Source of the DNA: Tychonema sp. LEGE 06208
GTDB lineage: Bacteria > Cyanobacteriota > Cyanobacteriia > Cyanobacteriales > Microcoleaceae
Length of the DNA stretch: 64,000 nucleotides
Assembly (NCBI RefSeq): GCF_015207505.1
Contig: NZ_JADEWT010000018.1
Span: 1 to 64,000 of the forward strand
Reading direction: 5' to 3'
This document shows, one piece after another, positions 20,908 through 29,743 of the stretch. Under the pieces are notes generated by a model. It was not told the origin of the DNA, made no database searches, and saw only the letters and a list, made by a program, of their open reading frames with translations. Position numbers and translations under genes: made by a program. How positions within the stretch are numbered: the first letter of the stretch is position 1; each line of letters opens with the position of its first letter.

Positions 20908-22059
20908 ATGTCACTTTCAACAGCAAAACCCGCTCTCCTAGTCCTGGCTGACGGTACTGCTTACCGCGGCTGGTCGTTTGGCGCTGACGCCACCGTCGTC
21001 GGCGAGGTAGTTTTCAATACGGGAATGACAGGCTACCAAGAAGTCTTGACCGATCCTAGCTATTGCGGTCAAATTGTCACTTTTACTTATCCAGAATTGG
21101 GTAATACCGGGGTAAATCTCGAAGACGAAGAATCCTCGCGGCCGCAAATTCGAGGTGCGATCGCCCGTAACCTATGCAGCCGCCCCAGCAACTGGCGCTG
21201 CTCGCAATCCCTGCAAGACTACCTAAAACAGCACAATATCCCCGGCCTTTACGGCATCGACACCCGCGCCCTCACCCGCAAAATTCGCACTGTGGGAGCG
21301 ATTAACGGCGGCATCTCGACAGTGATTCTCGACCAGGCAGAGCTGTTGGAGCAAGTCCAAAACGCTCCCAGTATGGCCGGGCTGAATCTGGTTCGGGAAG
21401 TGACCACCCGCAAGGTTTACGAGTGGTCGGAAGCCACGGACTCGGTGTGGGAGTTCAGTCCGACAGTCCAACCGGCCAGCGGCGAAATGTGGACGGTGGT
21501 GGCGATCGATTTTGGGATCAAGCGCAATATTCTGCGGCGTTTGGCGAGTTACGGCTGTCGGGTAATTGTTGTACCCGCTGACACGTCGGCGGAGGAAATT
21601 CTCAAATACAACCCGGACGGCATTTTTCTGTCCAACGGCCCGGGAGATCCCTCGGCGGTAACTGAAGGAATCGCGACGGCTAGAGCTTTGTTGAAGTCAG
21701 ACAAACCCGTGTTCGGCATTTGCATGGGACACCAGGTACTGGGGATTTCCTTGGGTGCGGAAACTTTTAAACTCAAGTTCGGCCACCGGGGCTTGAATCA
21801 TCCTGCGGGTTTAACCCAGCAAGTAGAAATTACTAGCCAAAATCACGGTTTTGCGATCGACCCGGATTCCCTAGTCCCGGAAGTAGAAATTACTCATCTC
21901 AATTTGAACGATCGCACCGTAGCCGGATTGAAGCACAAAACCTTGCCGATGTTCTCAGTCCAGTACCACCCGGAAGCCAGTCCGGGCCCGCACGACGCTG
22001 ACTATTTGTTCGATCGATTCGTGCAGTCCATGCGAGACCATCAGAAAATCACAGCTTAG
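20908..22059 (+). CDS. carA: Carbamoyl-phosphate synthase small subunit
   Basis: Glutaminase subunit that feeds ammonia to CarB for carbamoyl phosphate, used in arginine and pyrimidine synthesis. The N-terminal CPSase domain (about 1-150) includes [20 protein letters not shown]. The class I glutamine amidotransferase domain has the nucleophile C272 ([11 protein letters not shown]) and His354/Glu356 (QYHPEAS). Length 383 matches the family. The start is supported by taagga seven bases upstream. carB is not adjacent, as is usual in cyanobacteria. A palindromic ccacaatcattgtgg motif at 20810-20824 in the upstream region belongs to a dispersed repeat rather than to a known operator. Confidence 0.97.
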   Translation: MSLSTAKPALLVLADGTAYRGWSFGADATVVGEVVFNTGMTGYQEVLTDPSYCGQIVTFTYPELGNTGVNLEDEESSRPQIRGAIARNLCSRPSNWRCSQSLQDYLKQHNIPGLYGIDTRALTRKIRTVGAINGGISTVILDQAELLEQVQNAPSMAGLNLVREVTTRKVYEWSEATDSVWEFSPTVQPASGEMWTVVAIDFGIKRNILRRLASYGCRVIVVPADTSAEEILKYNPDGIFLSNGPGDPSAVTEGIATARALLKSDKPVFGICMGHQVLGISLGAETFKLKFGHRGLNHPAGLTQQVEITSQNHGFAIDPDSLVPEVEITHLNLNDRTVAGLKHKTLPMFSVQYHPEASPGPHDADYLFDRFVQSMRDHQKITA

Positions 22060-22071
22060 CCATCTTTGGGG

Positions 22072-22158
22072 AGTCATTAGTCATTAGTCATTAGTCATTA
22101 GTCATTAGTCATTAGTCATTAGTCATTAGTCATTAGTCATTAGTCATTAGTCATTAGT
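22072..22158. repeat. STRR heptamer array (GTCATTA)
   Basis: Twelve perfect copies of GTCATTA start 12 bases after the carA stop. This is one of the longest uninterrupted arrays in the window. Confidence 0.92.
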
Positions 22159-22418
22159 GCTGTCCCCCCTGGCTTTCGGTTATTGGTCATCAGTCCGCAG
22201 TCATCGGGCTGGAATTGCCTCAGTTGTTTTGAGCGAATTTTCCAGCAGGCGGGACGGCGAACCCTACTCCCCACAAGAAAAAATCATTTTTGTGGGACGA
22301 TCCTCCTCGCCCGTCATAGCTATTTTTGCAATTGCTCGTCTCTCAAAGGCTCTTGGTGTAGAGAGCCTCTGACTAATGACTAACGACTCCTGACCGATCG
22401 CTGACCACCAAAAAACTG
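22159..22418. other. Intergenic region with two hairpins
   Basis: No gene seen. CCCCACAA...TTGTGGG (22270-22297) is a foldback resembling others near 20810 and 51211. AGGCTCT(tggtgtag)AGAGCCT (22348-22369) is a terminator-like hairpin without a U-run that could end carA transcripts. Confidence 0.45.
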
Positions 22419-22447
22419 TAGACAAAAAACCAAAAAACTCCTATAAT
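22419..22447 (+). promoter_or_regulatory. Sigma-70-type promoter for the STAS gene
   Basis: TAGACA (22419-22424) and TATAAT (22442-22447) are separated by exactly 17 bases, pointing at the STAS gene. This is the best promoter match I found in the window. Confidence 0.65.
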
Positions 22448-22499
22448 GAAGCCTCGACTTTTAGTCATATTTAGCTAGGAGGGTGTCATTTCTGAGCCA

Positions 22500-22856
22500 T
22501 TGACCCTGACCGTTAGCCTCAGAGGCACTCGCGAAGTCAAGAATAACTATCAGTTATTTCGCCTGACTGGCCTGCTCGACGCTTTTTCTGAGGCCACTTT
22601 TCGGAAGGTAATAAGCAAATGTATAGACGATGGCCCAAAACACGTAATTTTGGACTTGTCTAAAATAGACTTTGTGGACAGTTCCGGCTTGGGCGCACTT
22701 GTACAACTTGTCAAGAAAGCCCAAACCTTGGAAGGAACATTGCAAATTGTCTCAAATCCCCGTGTAACTCAGACTGTTAAACTGGTTCGCTTAGAGAAAT
22801 TTTTGTCTTTGCAGCCAACGGTTGATGATGCGGTAAAAAACGTCAAGGATACTTGA
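22500..22856 (+). CDS. STAS-domain anti-anti-sigma-type protein
   Basis: A small single-domain STAS protein of the SpoIIAA/RsbV kind, which in partner switching binds an anti-sigma kinase when unphosphorylated. The phosphorylatable serine lies in FVDSSGLGALV, preceded by HVILDLSKID. The N-terminal SLRGTREVKNNYQLFRLTGL is characteristic of a conserved cyanobacterial form. The start is uncertain. In frame there is TTG at 22500, but the strong AGGAGG-like site at 22477-22484 is much better placed for an ATT codon at 22488, and there is no in-frame ATG or GTG upstream before a stop. A good promoter and a downstream terminator make it a single-gene transcript. Partner and target sigma factor are unknown. 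Confidence 0.88.
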   Translation: MTLTVSLRGTREVKNNYQLFRLTGLLDAFSEATFRKVISKCIDDGPKHVILDLSKIDFVDSSGLGALVQLVKKAQTLEGTLQIVSNPRVTQTVKLVRLEKFLSLQPTVDDAVKNVKDT

Positions 22857-22876
22857 TGCAAAGGTGGATTTAATTA

Positions 22877-22917
22877 GCTATCCGGTTCTCAACGCTGGAT
22901 AGCAAATTTTTATAGTT
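22877..22917 (+). terminator. Rho-independent terminator after the STAS gene
   Basis: GCTATCC(ggttctcaacgct)GGATAGC followed by aaatttttat. It lies 20 bases after the stop codon. Confidence 0.75.
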
Positions 22918-23237
22918 TTACGGGCAAAAAAATACTAATTTTCCGAGAAGCTGCGACACGCGCAAGCTGCAAATTCCCCTGATACTTTGAGATCCGGTGG
23001 AGGAACAGCAAAATATGTGTGGCAAACAGACAGAAAAATGGTATAAGAAGGGGAGCGTTGCGATAAGTGTAAAAAGTGTTTTTGAGTCGGTGCGATCGCG
23101 ATCGGCAAATTAGAGAGCTTTTTCGCGATCGAGATGCTCGCAATCCTGTGAAAGCTATAATTGCCTAGCGCGATCGAAGACAAAAATGTCAAAGGACTAG
23201 AACAACCAAGCTGTGCGGAAGTTTTATTTAAAAAAGT
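22918..23237. other. Intergenic region upstream of Mini-RNase III
   Basis: No gene supported. It contains three GATCG/HIP1 cores (23093-23178). The first 100 bases are AT-rich. No clear promoter identified. Confidence 0.35.
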
Positions 23238-23693
23238 ATGTCGCCTACCGCAGATGATGGACTCAAATTGAGCCTGACTGATATCAGTTTAAATCGACAG
23301 TATGCGGAGAGGGCGACACCAGCAGAAATAGAAAGGATATCGCCCTCCGCCTGGGCATATTTGGGAGATGCAGTATACGAACTCTACATTAGGAGCTCGT
23401 ACTTAGTACCGCCGAAAAGATTGCAAGCTTATCACGAATTGGTGGTGGGACAAGTACGAGCCGAAACTCAAGCGCGTCACTTGCGATCGATCTCTCCTTA
23501 TTTGAACAGTACAGAATTAGCAATTGTCAAGCGCGGGCGCAATGCCGTATCCGGCCGTTCCAAGCGAGCCGATCCAGAGATTTACCAACAAGCCAGCAGC
23601 TTAGAAACTTTGGTCGGATATTTGTACCTCACCGATTCCGAAAGATTGACGGAAATTTTGGGACTTTTAGAGCTAGAAACTGAAAGTATCTAG
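23238..23693 (+). CDS. mrnC: Mini-ribonuclease III
   Basis: A 151-residue RNase III catalytic domain without the double-stranded RNA-binding domain, acting in 23S rRNA maturation in Bacillus and in cyanobacteria. Key landmarks are AWAYLGDAVYELYIRSSYL (catalytic Asp in GDAVYE), a basic stretch KRGRNAVSGRSKRADPEIYQ and the C-terminal SLETLVGYLYLTD, where the second catalytic Glu lies. A short N-terminal extension of about 35 residues precedes the domain. It is probably a single-gene unit; the ATG follows tttaaaaaagt with no strong Shine-Dalgarno. The neighbour downstream is another ribosomal RNA enzyme, RlmB, so both act on 23S rRNA. Confidence 0.93.
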   Translation: MSPTADDGLKLSLTDISLNRQYAERATPAEIERISPSAWAYLGDAVYELYIRSSYLVPPKRLQAYHELVVGQVRAETQARHLRSISPYLNSTELAIVKRGRNAVSGRSKRADPEIYQQASSLETLVGYLYLTDSERLTEILGLLELETESI

Positions 23694-24227
23694 CAGTTAA
23701 TAGTTGCGAAGGACAGCGGATTAATCATTAATTCCACCGCAAACCTACCTAAAAAAGCCCAAAAATCGATGGCGCAAACAGGATCGACCGGCGATCGATA
23801 CGTAGCGACAGTTTCAGGGATTACGATCGAGCGGGGGCTAGAAACCCGGTTGTCGAGAAAATTTAGTGGCGCTTGACAATAAATATCGGAAGAAACCGGG
23901 TGTCTGAGGTCACGAATCGGCTTAGGACTTGCGTTTTGTGACTACCACCTAAAAACTGTCGCTACCGATGGAGTGATTAGACTTCAGTTGCACTGTGCAT
24001 CCCAGACTCCAATGAATTATCTGCGTCCCTCTGTGTGTATCCGCTTGCAATCTGCGCTTAACAGATCGATCGAAATTTATGTATGCAGATCAAACTTATC
24101 AACTAGCAACTTTCACCAGAAAAATCTTTGATCCCAAACCTGCCAATCTCAAATCCCAAATTCCTAAGATTGGTTTCTCAAGCCAAAATCTCAAATCTCA
24201 AATCGCTCTAACTGCAATCATAAACCC
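23694..24227. other. Intergenic region carrying a 164-base inverted-repeat element
   Basis: No gene seen. gtagcgacagttt (23802-23814) and its exact complement aaactgtcgctac (23953-23965) flank a segment that also contains two copies of the dispersed GAAACCGGGT motif. The tail (24128-24210) is low-complexity text built from aatctcaaat and caaatccc units. Confidence 0.6.
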
Positions 24228-25757
24228 ATGAGAAAATTTACCAAACCAAACTCCTCGCGATCGAATTCCGACAGCAAGCCATTCAGAAGCGAAGGCCGCC
24301 GTCAAGACTCGCAATCCTCCTCTCCCCGCTTTGAACGCAAGCCCTCTCCCGACACTCGCGGAGTAGAAGCGCCTCAAAAGCGATCGACTTTCTCTCCCCA
24401 ATCCCGAGAAATGCCCGTGCGAGCAATTTTCAAACGGAATGTCGATGGCGACGGCCAACCCTCCGCGCGCCGACAGTTCAAAGACAGAGACGCAGACAGC
24501 AGCCCGCAGGAATCCCGCGGCAATTTTTACAGAGACAGGGACAGAGACAGAGACGGAGAGAGAGACGGATACAGCAGCCCGCAGCCAGCCCGCAATAATT
24601 TCCGAGACAGAGACAGCAGCCCGCAGCCAGCCCGCAATAATTTCCGAGACAGAGACAGCAGCCCGCAGCCAGCCCGCAACAATTTCCGAGACAGAGACAG
24701 AGACGGATACAGCAGCCCGCAGCCAGCCCGCAACAATTTCCGAGACAGAGACAGAGACAGCAGCCCGCAGCCAGCCCGCAACAATTTCCGAGACAGAGAC
24801 AGAGACAAAAACAGAGACAGCAGCCCGCAGGATTCCCGGGGCAATTTTTACAAAGACAGAGACAAAGACAAAAACAGAGACGGAGATAGCAGCCCGCGGG
24901 AATTCCGGGGCTATCATTTCAGAGACAGAGACAAAGAGACAGACACTCGCCCTGTGGACACTGCCTCAAATACCGTCGTGCAACCAGACGCAAACACAGA
25001 CGACATGATTTACGGCCGCCATGCAGTGCAAGCGGCTTTAGAAAGCAACCAAGTGCTCAACCGGATCTGGGTTGTCCCGCACCTGCGCTACGATCCGCGC
25101 TTTCACAGCTTGCTAACCGAAGCCAAGGCCAACGGCAGCATCATCGATGAAGTTGATGATTTGCGCCTCGACTACATCACGCGGAAGGCAAACCATCAAG
25201 GTGTAGCCGCCCAAGTGTCAGCTTACGAATACTTGGATTTGACTGACCTGATCGCCAATGCTAAGGCCGCTTGCCAAGATCCAGTGATTGTGGTAGCAGA
25301 AGGACTTAACGATCCCCACAATTTAGGGGCGATCGTTCGCACCGCAGAAGCGTTAGGAACTCAGGGCATTGTGATTCCGCAGCGGCGGGCCGTCGGGATT
25401 ACCTCGGCAGTGAGAAAAGTCGCAGCAGGGGCATTGGAAAACCTGCCAGTGGCGAGGGTTGTCAATCTTAACCGGGCGCTGGAAGAATTGAAAGAGGCTG
25501 GATTCTGGATTTACGGCACTGCAGCAGGGGTTGGTGACTCGGTAGAGACAATCAAGTTCTCCGGGCCGACTGTTTTAGTTGTGGGCGGTGAAGCTGATGG
25601 TTTGAGCCTTTTGATACAGCGCGGCTGCGACGGATTAGTTTCAATTCCTTTAAGGGGAAAGACTCCTAGCCTGAATGTGTCGGTAGCAACGGGGATGGCT
25701 TTATACGAAATTTACCGCCAGCGGGGGCCCAAAAAGTTTCACGTACACGGATCTTGA
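24228..25757 (+). CDS. rlmB: 23S rRNA 2'-O-ribose methyltransferase RlmB with repeat-rich tail
   Basis: SPOUT methyltransferase of the TrmH/RlmB group that methylates a guanosine ribose in 23S rRNA. The catalytic module starts near residue 260 with [14 protein letters not shown] (substrate-binding domain). It then shows the three SPOUT motifs: [27 protein letters not shown] and [20 protein letters not shown], which form the knotted SAM site. The first 250 residues are disordered and extremely rich in Arg, Asp, Ser and Gln. They are built from tandem copies of an approximately 11-14 residue unit ([14 protein letters not shown]). The DNA repeats are nearly identical, so the tail has expanded recently. 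Cyanobacterial RlmB proteins often have a basic N-terminal tail, but this one is unusually long. The enzyme assignment is firm; the exact position modified is by homology. Confidence 0.94.
   Translation: MRKFTKPNSSRSNSDSKPFRSEGRRQDSQSSSPRFERKPSPDTRGVEAPQKRSTFSPQSREMPVRAIFKRNVDGDGQPSARRQFKDRDADSSPQESRGNFYRDRDRDRDGERDGYSSPQPARNNFRDRDSSPQPARNNFRDRDSSPQPARNNFRDRDRDGYSSPQPARNNFRDRDRDSSPQPARNNFRDRDRDKNRDSSPQDSRGNFYKDRDKDKNRDGDSSPREFRGYHFRDRDKETDTRPVDTASNTVVQPDANTDDMIYGRHAVQAALESNQVLNRIWVVPHLRYDPRFHSLLTEAKANGSIIDEVDDLRLDYITRKANHQGVAAQVSAYEYLDLTDLIANAKAACQDPVIVVAEGLNDPHNLGAIVRTAEALGTQGIVIPQRRAVGITSAVRKVAAGALENLPVARVVNLNRALEELKEAGFWIYGTAAGVGDSVETIKFSGPTVLVVGGEADGLSLLIQRGCDGLVSIPLRGKTPSLNVSVATGMALYEIYRQRGPKKFHVHGS
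24480..24945 (+). repeat. In-frame tandem repeat in the rlmB tail
   Basis: Units of about 33-48 bases containing cagcagcccgcagccagccc and aatttccgagacagagacag are repeated five times or more, with shorter agacag hexamers expanding between them. The repeat length stays a multiple of three. Confidence 0.9.
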
Positions 25758-26235
25758 AGGTCGTTGAAAAAAAGTGTACAACAGAGTAATTGATGTAAGC
25801 AGCTCAATCCGGGCGATCGGTCTCTGTAGCTACTTACACATTACTAGGACAATGCCGGTACAATGTCATCTGGGAAAACACCATGTCGGGAATTGAATTA
25901 GAATTCAAGCTGAATAAACAACAGATAAATCTGATTACAACCCACTTTTGTTGTTCCCAGTCGATCGGCAGTTAAGGCGATAAAATAATAGGTGAATGCA
26001 GCCCCTCATTTTGGGGCTGCATTCCCTGAACAAGTAAGGATAGCAGATCGGCTTTCGTTAGTTGTTCCGGCGAAAGTAGAAGGGGCCTTTCCCCTACGTG
26101 CAAATCTATTTAGATATCGGCTTTAAATAGGTTTAAATGAGTTTTTAGTAGGAGTGGCACAGCCGAGTAAATAACAAAAGCGCAGGTGTTGCCCGCAGCA
26201 CCGTGAAAACACCGTCAAATAAATTAAAAAAGCAG
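25758..26235. other. Intergenic region between rlmB and the DUF1816 gene
   Basis: No gene supported apart from a possible N-terminal extension of the downstream protein from a GTG at 26203. It contains a strong terminator (25994-26024). A second weaker foldback, CTTTCG...CGAAAG, followed by GGGGcctttCCCC, lies near 26052-26096. These structured segments could belong to a small RNA, but I cannot name one. Confidence 0.4.
25994..26024 (+). terminator. Strong hairpin terminator candidate
   Basis: Perfect 12-bp stem GAATGCAGCCCC / GGGGCTGCATTC with a seven-base loop. There is no U-run after it. It is 236 bases downstream of rlmB, so it may end a separate short transcript. Confidence 0.6.
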
Positions 26236-26514
26236 ATGAAAGAATTCTTGATTAGCTTGCTCAATGTTTTCGGATTGGCTTGGTGGGTTGAAGTTAAAAC
26301 TTCAACGCCGCGGTGCATTTACTATTTTGGCCCCTTCTTGACCGATGGAGAGGCGGAAGCTGCAAAAGCAGGTTATGTAGAAGACATAGAAAATGAAGGT
26401 GCAGAAGGTGTTGGTGTTTCGATTCAACGCTGCAAACCTATTAATTTGACTGTTGCAGATGATTTGGGAAAGTTTGGTGATGGAGGGTTGTTACCTGCTT
26501 TGATCAGTCAGTAG
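26236..26514 (+). CDS. DUF1816 protein
   Basis: A small conserved cyanobacterial protein of the DUF1816 family, 92 residues from the ATG chosen. Typical features are the N-terminal LAWWVEVKTSTPRCIYYFGP, a GPFLTDGEAEAAKAGYVEDI helix and IQRCKPINLT. I chose the ATG at 26236 because family members start close to this point; a GTG at 26203 would add MKTPSNKLKKQ. No signal peptide or membrane segment. Molecular function is not known. The upstream structured region may be its leader. It has no operon partner in the window. Confidence 0.82.
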   Translation: MKEFLISLLNVFGLAWWVEVKTSTPRCIYYFGPFLTDGEAEAAKAGYVEDIENEGAEGVGVSIQRCKPINLTVADDLGKFGDGGLLPALISQ

Positions 26515-26685
26515 AAGCAGGGAAATTTTGAGTGCGCCAGTTGTAAATTAAGTTCCGGTAACATCGGAATTATACCACAGTACGATTCGGCGATCGCACT
26601 TTTTAATTCGGATGCAAACGCAAACGATAGACATAATATCGTGTCAGATCAAATCCTCTCTTCATCAGAATAGTAAATTCAGGCG

Positions 26686-26725
26686 TTGACTGTTGACTGT
26701 TGACTGTTGACTGTTAACAGTTAAC
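26686..26725. repeat. STRR heptamer array (TGACTGT)
   Basis: About five copies of TGACTGT, the last drifting to TAACAGT. The remaining sequence between 26515 and 26835 shows no gene; a GCGATCGC site is at about 26590. Confidence 0.85.
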
Positions 26726-26835
26726 ATCATGTATGAGTGCAACCGGAATTGATGTCATGTCGATTGACAGCGATAAAATTGGTTAGCAGTGTTTTTGTGA
26801 TGGTAATCGACTGGACATGATATAAGTTCATAACT

Positions 26836-27660
26836 TTAGCTAACTGCTTGGGGGTTACTCTCAATCCAGCGATCGATGTCTGCGATTACCCGATCGGGAA
26901 TTTCCCAAGGAAACAAATGGGCTGTATTCCGATAACACTCCCACTGACAATCGCGGAGGTGGCGGGCTGTTTCTAAACTGGATGCGGAGGTGATGTGTCG
27001 ATCGCCCTCAGCAGCCAGCACCAAGCAGGGACATTGAATGTCGCCGAGATGCTGCAGTCGATCGTATCCGGCTCTGAGAGCGGTATTTAAAGCCTTTGTA
27101 GCCGCCCCGGAAGTCTGGAGATAGGCGGGAGTACCTGCCCGTGCCAAGTAGCGGTAAGGCGTGGCTGTATGCTGCTGGATCAAGTAGCGAAAGAGCGATC
27201 GCCTGCCAAAAGTATCAATATTCCACTGCCAACCGGGAATCACCCAATTGATGATTCCGGCTAAACCAGTGTAAAGGTTATCTTGCCAAGATATCGGAGG
27301 GTGACTCCCTCGCGGTTTGGCAGCCGATGCCAGCACAATCAAACCTGTGACTCGCTGGGGATATTTCATAGCTAATTCCAGGGCTAAAATCCCTCCCAAA
27401 GACCATCCGACAACCAAACACCGATCGACTCCCAATCGGTCTAAAAGTGCTTCTAAATCGAGGAGGTGGTCGGTCATTTCAAAGGGATTGGAGGTGCGGC
27501 TGTTGCCGTAGCCGCGCAAGTCTGGGGCGATCGTCCGAAAGCGCTTTGAGAGGTGTTCTGTAAACACTGACATACAATCGCCGGAACCGGGATGTCCGTG
27601 CAAGCAAAGAATAGGAAATCCTTCGCCTTTGACAGAAACACTGAGTTTTTGATGCGGCAT
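26836..27660 (-). CDS. Alpha/beta hydrolase
   Basis: A 274-residue hydrolase of the alpha/beta fold. The oxyanion region is LHGHPGSGD, the nucleophile elbow GWSLGG, and a catalytic His lies in NTAHLFPWE near the end. The acid is probably in AAEGDRHIT. Sequence style is that of small-molecule esterases/BioH-like or haloalkane-type hydrolases, but the substrate cannot be read. The start chosen is MPHQKLSVSV at 27660; the frame continues ten codons further upstream, but those codons are STRR repeat text. No signal peptide, so cytoplasmic. It stands alone. Confidence 0.85.
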   Translation of the reverse strand: MPHQKLSVSVKGEGFPILCLHGHPGSGDCMSVFTEHLSKRFRTIAPDLRGYGNSRTSNPFEMTDHLLDLEALLDRLGVDRCLVVGWSLGGILALELAMKYPQRVTGLIVLASAAKPRGSHPPISWQDNLYTGLAGIINWVIPGWQWNIDTFGRRSLFRYLIQQHTATPYRYLARAGTPAYLQTSGAATKALNTALRAGYDRLQHLGDIQCPCLVLAAEGDRHITSASSLETARHLRDCQWECYRNTAHLFPWEIPDRVIADIDRWIESNPQAVS

Positions 27661-27679
27661 TTTTAAGAGAAGGAAGAAG

Positions 27680-27834
27680 TCATTAGTCATTAGTCATTAG
27701 TCATTAGTCATTAGTCATTAGTCATTAGTCATTAGTTATTAGTCATTAGTCATTAGTCATTAGTCATTAGTCATTAGTCATTAGTTATTAGTCATTAGTC
27801 ATTAGTCATTAGTTATTAGTTATTAGTTATTAGT
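27680..27834. repeat. Long STRR heptamer array (GTCATTA/GTTATTA)
   Basis: About 22 heptamers, mostly GTCATTA with scattered GTTATTA. This is the longest array in the window and begins 20 bases upstream of the hydrolase start. Confidence 0.93.
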
Positions 27835-28131
27835 TTTTTATTTTTTGTTATTTGTTTTTTATTTTTTGTTTTTTGTTGTTGGTAACAACTGACAACTGAC
27901 AACTGCTTTCCCTACAACGTCATTAGTCATCAGTCATCAGTCATGTTTTGCTGTCGCCTCCGAGCTTTCCGTACAACGTCATCAGGAAGAGAGAAGAGGG
28001 AAGAAGGAACTTCTCGATCGTGTTGGCGGTTGCTATAGCAATCAAAAGCAGGATTTGTGGGATGAGCTTTTAGCAGCGTCCAGGATTGATGCTTGAACCA
28101 AATTCGTATTGTGAACCTAGCTCCAGAGTGG
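27835..28131. other. Low-complexity spacer
   Basis: T-rich text (27835-27880, ttttttatt/ttttgtt units), then three ACAACTG units (27887-27906), then CATCAGT units (27921-27943). No gene. Confidence 0.7.
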
Positions 28132-29436
28132 TTAAAAACTGGGATTTTTGCTAATATAATCGGCAATTTTAGAAATAGAGTTGCGGATTTGTAAATCGCC
28201 GCTGCTGCGACTGTCTATCACAGTCATCACGTAGGCTTCGCCGTCAATATTCATCGCTAAAGTTGTGCCTAGCACCAGGGAATTTTCGCCAGTTTTTTCG
28301 CCCAACCACTGAACTTTAGTTCCTTGCAAGGCGGCAAATCCCAAAGCGCGATCGTACTGGCCGTTGAGAGTTTCTACTAATAGTTTAGCACCGGGTGTTT
28401 CGCCGTTGTAAATTTGCACCATCATTTCGGTGAGTTCGTTAGCCGTCAAGCGGTTTGGGCCGGAACCGGGGTTGGCTGGCATAATTTTTTCCCCCATTAA
28501 TTTGAAGTTGACGCGGGTGACTTGGTAGCCGCGATTTTCCAAGAATTGATTGATGTAATCGGAACCGACATAATCGATCAGTTGATTGGTAGCAGTATTG
28601 CTGCTGCGATCGATCATTTCTTCTAACAGTGTCTTCAACGGGTAATTTTTAGCGGACACAATCTTCGTCGATGAGTCTTCGGTGAAGTTGCCCCGATTGA
28701 CGAATACTTCCTGGTTTAGACTAATTTTTTCTTGTTCGACTTTTTGCATCAAGGCGACAGCAATCGGCAGTTTAATTAAGCTGGCCGGGCTGGCAGGAGG
28801 CACATCGCCCCGCAGGTTGACGCACTCTCTCGACAGGTGGCAAATGCCGATCGAAGCTCGATCGGACAAACCGCTTTCGCGAGCCACCTCAGCCAAAAAA
28901 TCTGATTTTGCTTGCCGCACTTGAGAGGTGGCTGCTGTGAAGTTTTCCCGGTATTCTTGAGCTTTTGATGCTTTGAAAGGAGCTAAAAAGGAATTTTGGG
29001 GAACTTCCTGCAAGTTGTTGAGGGCCTGGTGCCACAAAAATTGAGTTTGTTGCGAAGATTCGATCGACTGATTTTGCTGTTTTCCAGTTTCTACGGCTCG
29101 GTTGGCTAAGCGGACTGCTTGCTGCAAATTGTCGTTAGCTCTCTGTTCTACTAATATTTGAACATCTACCGCTTGCAACTGTTGTATCAGTTTTTCTTGG
29201 GGATTGCCGCCGAGGGGAATTAAGCCGGAAAGCAGGGTTGGTTCTGGGGAGGGAGAGGCTGGTTGTTCTAATTCGGTGACGAGCCGATCGCGAATTTTGT
29301 AGAGTTCGTCTAGGGAACGCGGGTTAGATGATTGAGAGAATGAACTGGTGATGGTTAACACCTGAACCAGTCCGATGCCGGCGACTACTGCCGCCATCTT
29401 GTTTGCGATCGACAAAAAACGCCCGATTCCTCGCAT
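28132..29436 (-). CDS. Class A beta-lactamase-fold serine hydrolase, exported
   Basis: A 434-residue protein with an N-terminal hydrophobic segment (MAAVVAGIGLVQVLTITSSF), a helical coiled region rich in Gln (about 45-185) and a C-terminal serine beta-lactamase-like domain (PF13354 type). The active-site motifs are present: SxxK as SLIK, SxN as SSN in IDRSSNTATNQL, and KTG in LGEKTGEN. The deacylating Glu of true class A enzymes is not evident by eye. Cyanobacteria commonly carry such proteins; they may be penicillin-binding-like or esterase-like, not necessarily drug-resistance enzymes. Periplasmic location is expected. Start is the ATG at 29436 before a basic-hydrophobic signal. No operon partner. 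Confidence 0.87.
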   Translation of the reverse strand: MRGIGRFLSIANKMAAVVAGIGLVQVLTITSSFSQSSNPRSLDELYKIRDRLVTELEQPASPSPEPTLLSGLIPLGGNPQEKLIQQLQAVDVQILVEQRANDNLQQAVRLANRAVETGKQQNQSIESSQQTQFLWHQALNNLQEVPQNSFLAPFKASKAQEYRENFTAATSQVRQAKSDFLAEVARESGLSDRASIGICHLSRECVNLRGDVPPASPASLIKLPIAVALMQKVEQEKISLNQEVFVNRGNFTEDSSTKIVSAKNYPLKTLLEEMIDRSSNTATNQLIDYVGSDYINQFLENRGYQVTRVNFKLMGEKIMPANPGSGPNRLTANELTEMMVQIYNGETPGAKLLVETLNGQYDRALGFAALQGTKVQWLGEKTGENSLVLGTTLAMNIDGEAYVMTVIDSRSSGDLQIRNSISKIADYISKNPSF

Positions 29437-29743
29437 ATATTCGACATCCTCAACACAACCAAATTCAATCTAAGCAGCTATTGTTACAAGAGTCAAACGA
29501 TTTTAGATTTTAGATTTGGGATTTGGGATTTTAGCCGTAGGGTGCGGATACATCGACAATCCTCAACAAAGAGCAACAATCGATCGAGCGGCGCACCTGT
29601 TCTTTTGCCCTGTTTGCCCAATTCCCAATGCCTAATGACTAATGACTAATGACTAATGACTGCTGACTAATGACTTCTGCCAAAATAAAGGGAATCGATC
29701 GCACTCAATGGCGATCGACTCCCTCTAAAATATTGCGAACAAT
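29437..29743. other. Intergenic spacer with STRR array
   Basis: Contains attttag/atttggg low-complexity text (29500-29535) and a heptamer array of AATGACT (29630-29673). No gene seen. Confidence 0.7.

Noticed and set aside
22157-22383. Short genes between carA and the STAS gene
   Set aside because: They are built from repeat and hairpin text, and overlap each other.
25994-26100. A known riboswitch or glutamine-type RNA
   Set aside because: The foldbacks and the cgaaagtagaagg text are only superficially similar; the conserved core is not present.
28132-29436. Antibiotic-resistance gene
   Set aside because: The fold and SxxK/SxN/KTG motifs are present, but this group is common in cyanobacteria and the deacylating Glu is not evident, so resistance cannot be claimed.
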